A DNA stretch of 64,000 nt from the NCBI GenBank assembly GCA_023418575.1, contig JAEZZM010000044.1:1-64000 (forward strand), written 5' to 3'. This stretch comes from Actinomycetes bacterium. Lineage in GTDB: Bacteria; Actinomycetota; Coriobacteriia; Coriobacteriales; JAEZZM01. Below the pieces are notes generated by a model, which made no database searches, was not told the DNA's origin, and saw only the letters and a list, made by a program, of their open reading frames with translations. This document shows positions 62,525-64,000 of this stretch, one piece after another. The number at the start of each line of letters is the position of its first letter. The stretch's first letter is position 1. The position numbers were made by a program, and so were the translations under genes.

Positions 62525-64000
62525 TTACACAACTATTACTAAGACTATAAAGGCAATGAGGGCAAGCACTATATAAAGGGTGTAGCTTCTAAAATCTCCT
62601 GAAGCTAATTTTTGAAGCTTTTTGCTTGCCATACTGGTAAGAGATACGGTTTTATCGACCAAGTGGATATCAGCCAATGGTTCCAAATCTCGCGCTGCCT
62701 TATCAGTTGCATTAAAAGCTTGCTTTGCATATGAGGCATATGAAGCAAGATGCTCTCTTAAGGTATAGAAAGCTGAATAAAAACTCTCTACTCCTGTAGC
62801 AAAGTTAGTAGCTCTCACTGGCATACTTTCGTCGCTTGCATAACCACAAGCCCAAGCTTCTTGCTTTTGTTGAGCTCCTCCTTTTGAAAGCAGCTTCTTT
62901 ATGAGGAAAAAGCCCAAGATACTTAAGGCCAAAAGAACTGCTACAGCTAGAGTTGAGCTATAGGCAGGATTTAAAGGATTTACCAAACTTATAGATGTAG
63001 CAGAGCCAAAGGTATCCAGAGATGCTTGAGCCCCAAATACGCCGTGAGTCTGAAGAGCTGCAATACAAGACTCAGATACCTTATTAAAGATCTGCAAAGC
63101 CCAAGGAGCTCCCAAGCCAAATACAACACAGAGGGCCGATAAGAACAACATGGCCACTCTCATGCCTAAACTTACTTCTTGAGCCTCTTGAGCATTTTTT
63201 GATCTTGCCTCACCAGCAAAACTTACGCCATAAGCCTTAACAAAGCAGGTTAAAGCCAAAGCACCTGTTAAGGCTAGGGCTACAATGGTGAATACACAGA
63301 CAACCTTTATCCAGCTATTTGAAATCATAGCTGCACTAAAAAGAGACTGATAGCTTAGCCATTCTGAGGCAAAACCATTAAAGGGTGGCAGAGCAGAAAT
63401 AGATACGGCACCTATAAAGAAACATAGAGCAGTAATGGGCATGCGTTTTGACAAACCACCCAAGAGCTCTAAATTCTTGGTGTGGGTAGCAAAACTTATT
63501 GAACCTGCTCCCAAAAAGAGCAAGCCTTTAAATAATGCATGATTAAGAAGATGGAATAAGCAGGCAACCAGGGCAAGGGCAAAAAGACTCATTACTTGCA
63601 TGCTGCAGGCAAGTAATGCCACGCCCAAACCCATAAGAATTATTCCAATATTTTCTACAGAGTGATACGCAAGAAGCCTTTTAATATCATGTTCTACGAG
63701 AGCATAAATTACACCAAGTACCGCTGAGATAGCTCCCGCCAATAACACAAGAGCGCCCCACCAAATTTGGATCTGAGATGCTCCCAGTAAATCTAGACTC
63801 AGCTTGATTATGCCAAAGATACCAATTTTAATCATGCCACCTGACATGAGTGCAGAAACCTGAGAAGGTGCTGCGGGGTGCGCCAAAGGAAGCCAGGAGT
63901 GAAAAGGAATCATACCTGCCTTTATACCAAAGCCAATAAAACCCAATACAAAGACGCTGGATGCCAATAGCGGACTAAAGCTGGTATTCCTTATATCTTG
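62525..64000 (-). CDS. hyfB: Hydrogenase-4 membrane subunit B (5' end outside window)
   Basis: The frame is open from its stop at 62525 to the right edge, and no start is in view. The 491 residues seen are the C-terminal part of a NuoL-like protein (HyfB is about 670 aa). They hold GIKAGMIPFHSWLPLAHPAA, SGGMIKIGIFGIIK, KRLLAYHSVENIGIIL and LNHALFKGLLFLGAGS, and end with a membrane segment (LYIVLALIAFIVLVIVV). A TTG at 63967 is inside the protein and is not a real start. Confidence 0.95.
   Translation of the reverse strand, partial: QDIRNTSFSPLLASSVFVLGFIGFGIKAGMIPFHSWLPLAHPAAPSQVSALMSGGMIKIGIFGIIKLSLDLLGASQIQIWWGALVLLAGAISAVLGVIYALVEHDIKRLLAYHSVENIGIILMGLGVALLACSMQVMSLFALALVACLFHLLNHALFKGLLFLGAGSISFATHTKNLELLGGLSKRMPITALCFFIGAVSISALPPFNGFASEWLSYQSLFSAAMISNSWIKVVCVFTIVALALTGALALTCFVKAYGVSFAGEARSKNAQEAQEVSLGMRVAMLFLSALCVVFGLGAPWALQIFNKVSESCIAALQTHGVFGAQASLDTFGSATSISLVNPLNPAYSSTLAVAVLLALSILGFFLIKKLLSKGGAQQKQEAWACGYASDESMPVRATNFATGVESFYSAFYTLREHLASYASYAKQAFNATDKAARDLEPLADIHLVDKTVSLTSMASKKLQKLASGDFRSYTLYIVLALIAFIVLVIVV

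Noticed and set aside
63965..63967. TTG at 63967 as the start of hyfB
   Set aside because: The frame continues without a stop to the window edge, and the sequence there is inside a conserved membrane region of HyfB.

Overview
The window is about 43% G+C and densely coded. Its content suggests an anaerobic or microaerotolerant actinobacterium of the class Coriobacteriia. The clues are a selenocysteine formate dehydrogenase, sortase-anchored surface proteins with FIVAR and Rib-like repeats, a Rho factor with a long basic N-terminal insertion, and heme synthesis by the siroheme (Ahb) route. The class assignment is an inference from gene content; no rRNA lies in the window.

Region 1 (1-11,600) holds three secreted proteins, all on the minus strand. 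The first runs off the left edge. The other two are paralogues with Sec signal peptides, thrombospondin-3-like calcium loops, Ig-like and Rib-like repeats, FIVAR helices and nearly identical sorting signals. Region 2 (11,950-20,540) holds an Elp3 radical SAM/GNAT enzyme divergent from a Trm9/ALKBH8-like methyltransferase, a DUF3793 gene, a feoA-feoA-feoB-Cys-rich ferrous iron operon, a YeiH-type permease and a universal stress protein.

Region 3 (20,640-35,010) is a selenium island. A Tat-exported, quinone-linked formate dehydrogenase operon (fdnG-H-I plus fdhE) is divergent from selD-yedF(C-terminal domain only)-selA-selB. A MazE/PIN toxin-antitoxin pair, a histidyl-tRNA synthetase-like gene, tRNA-Sec(UCA) and a DUF3343 Se/S carrier-like gene follow. 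Both fdnG and selD contain an in-frame UGA that splits the open frame. Each UGA is followed by a hairpin at the right distance for a bacterial SECIS, so both are read as selenoprotein genes and not pseudogenes.

Region 4 (35,260-47,990) holds cytochrome bd oxidase (cydAB), a phosphohexomutase, an aldo/keto reductase, galU, hemL, an SLC13-like permease, and a hemB-radical SAM-ahbAB operon in which the two siroheme decarboxylase subunits are fused and the radical SAM enzyme carries a His-rich repeat. Region 5 (48,080-52,540) holds an unknown membrane protein, tRNA-Ala, a glutaredoxin, rho and a transaldolase-like aldolase. Region 6 (52,740-64,000) holds tRNA-Thr, a FocA formate channel and a hydrogenase-4 (hyfB-I, hyfJ, hycI) operon that runs off the right edge.

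Together the genes describe formate metabolism. FocA moves formate across the membrane. The exported selenoenzyme Fdn oxidises it and feeds quinone. Cytochrome bd can reoxidise quinol. The Hyf complex makes or uses H2 on the cytoplasmic side. The sel genes, the heme genes and the Feo system supply the Sec, heme and iron these enzymes need.
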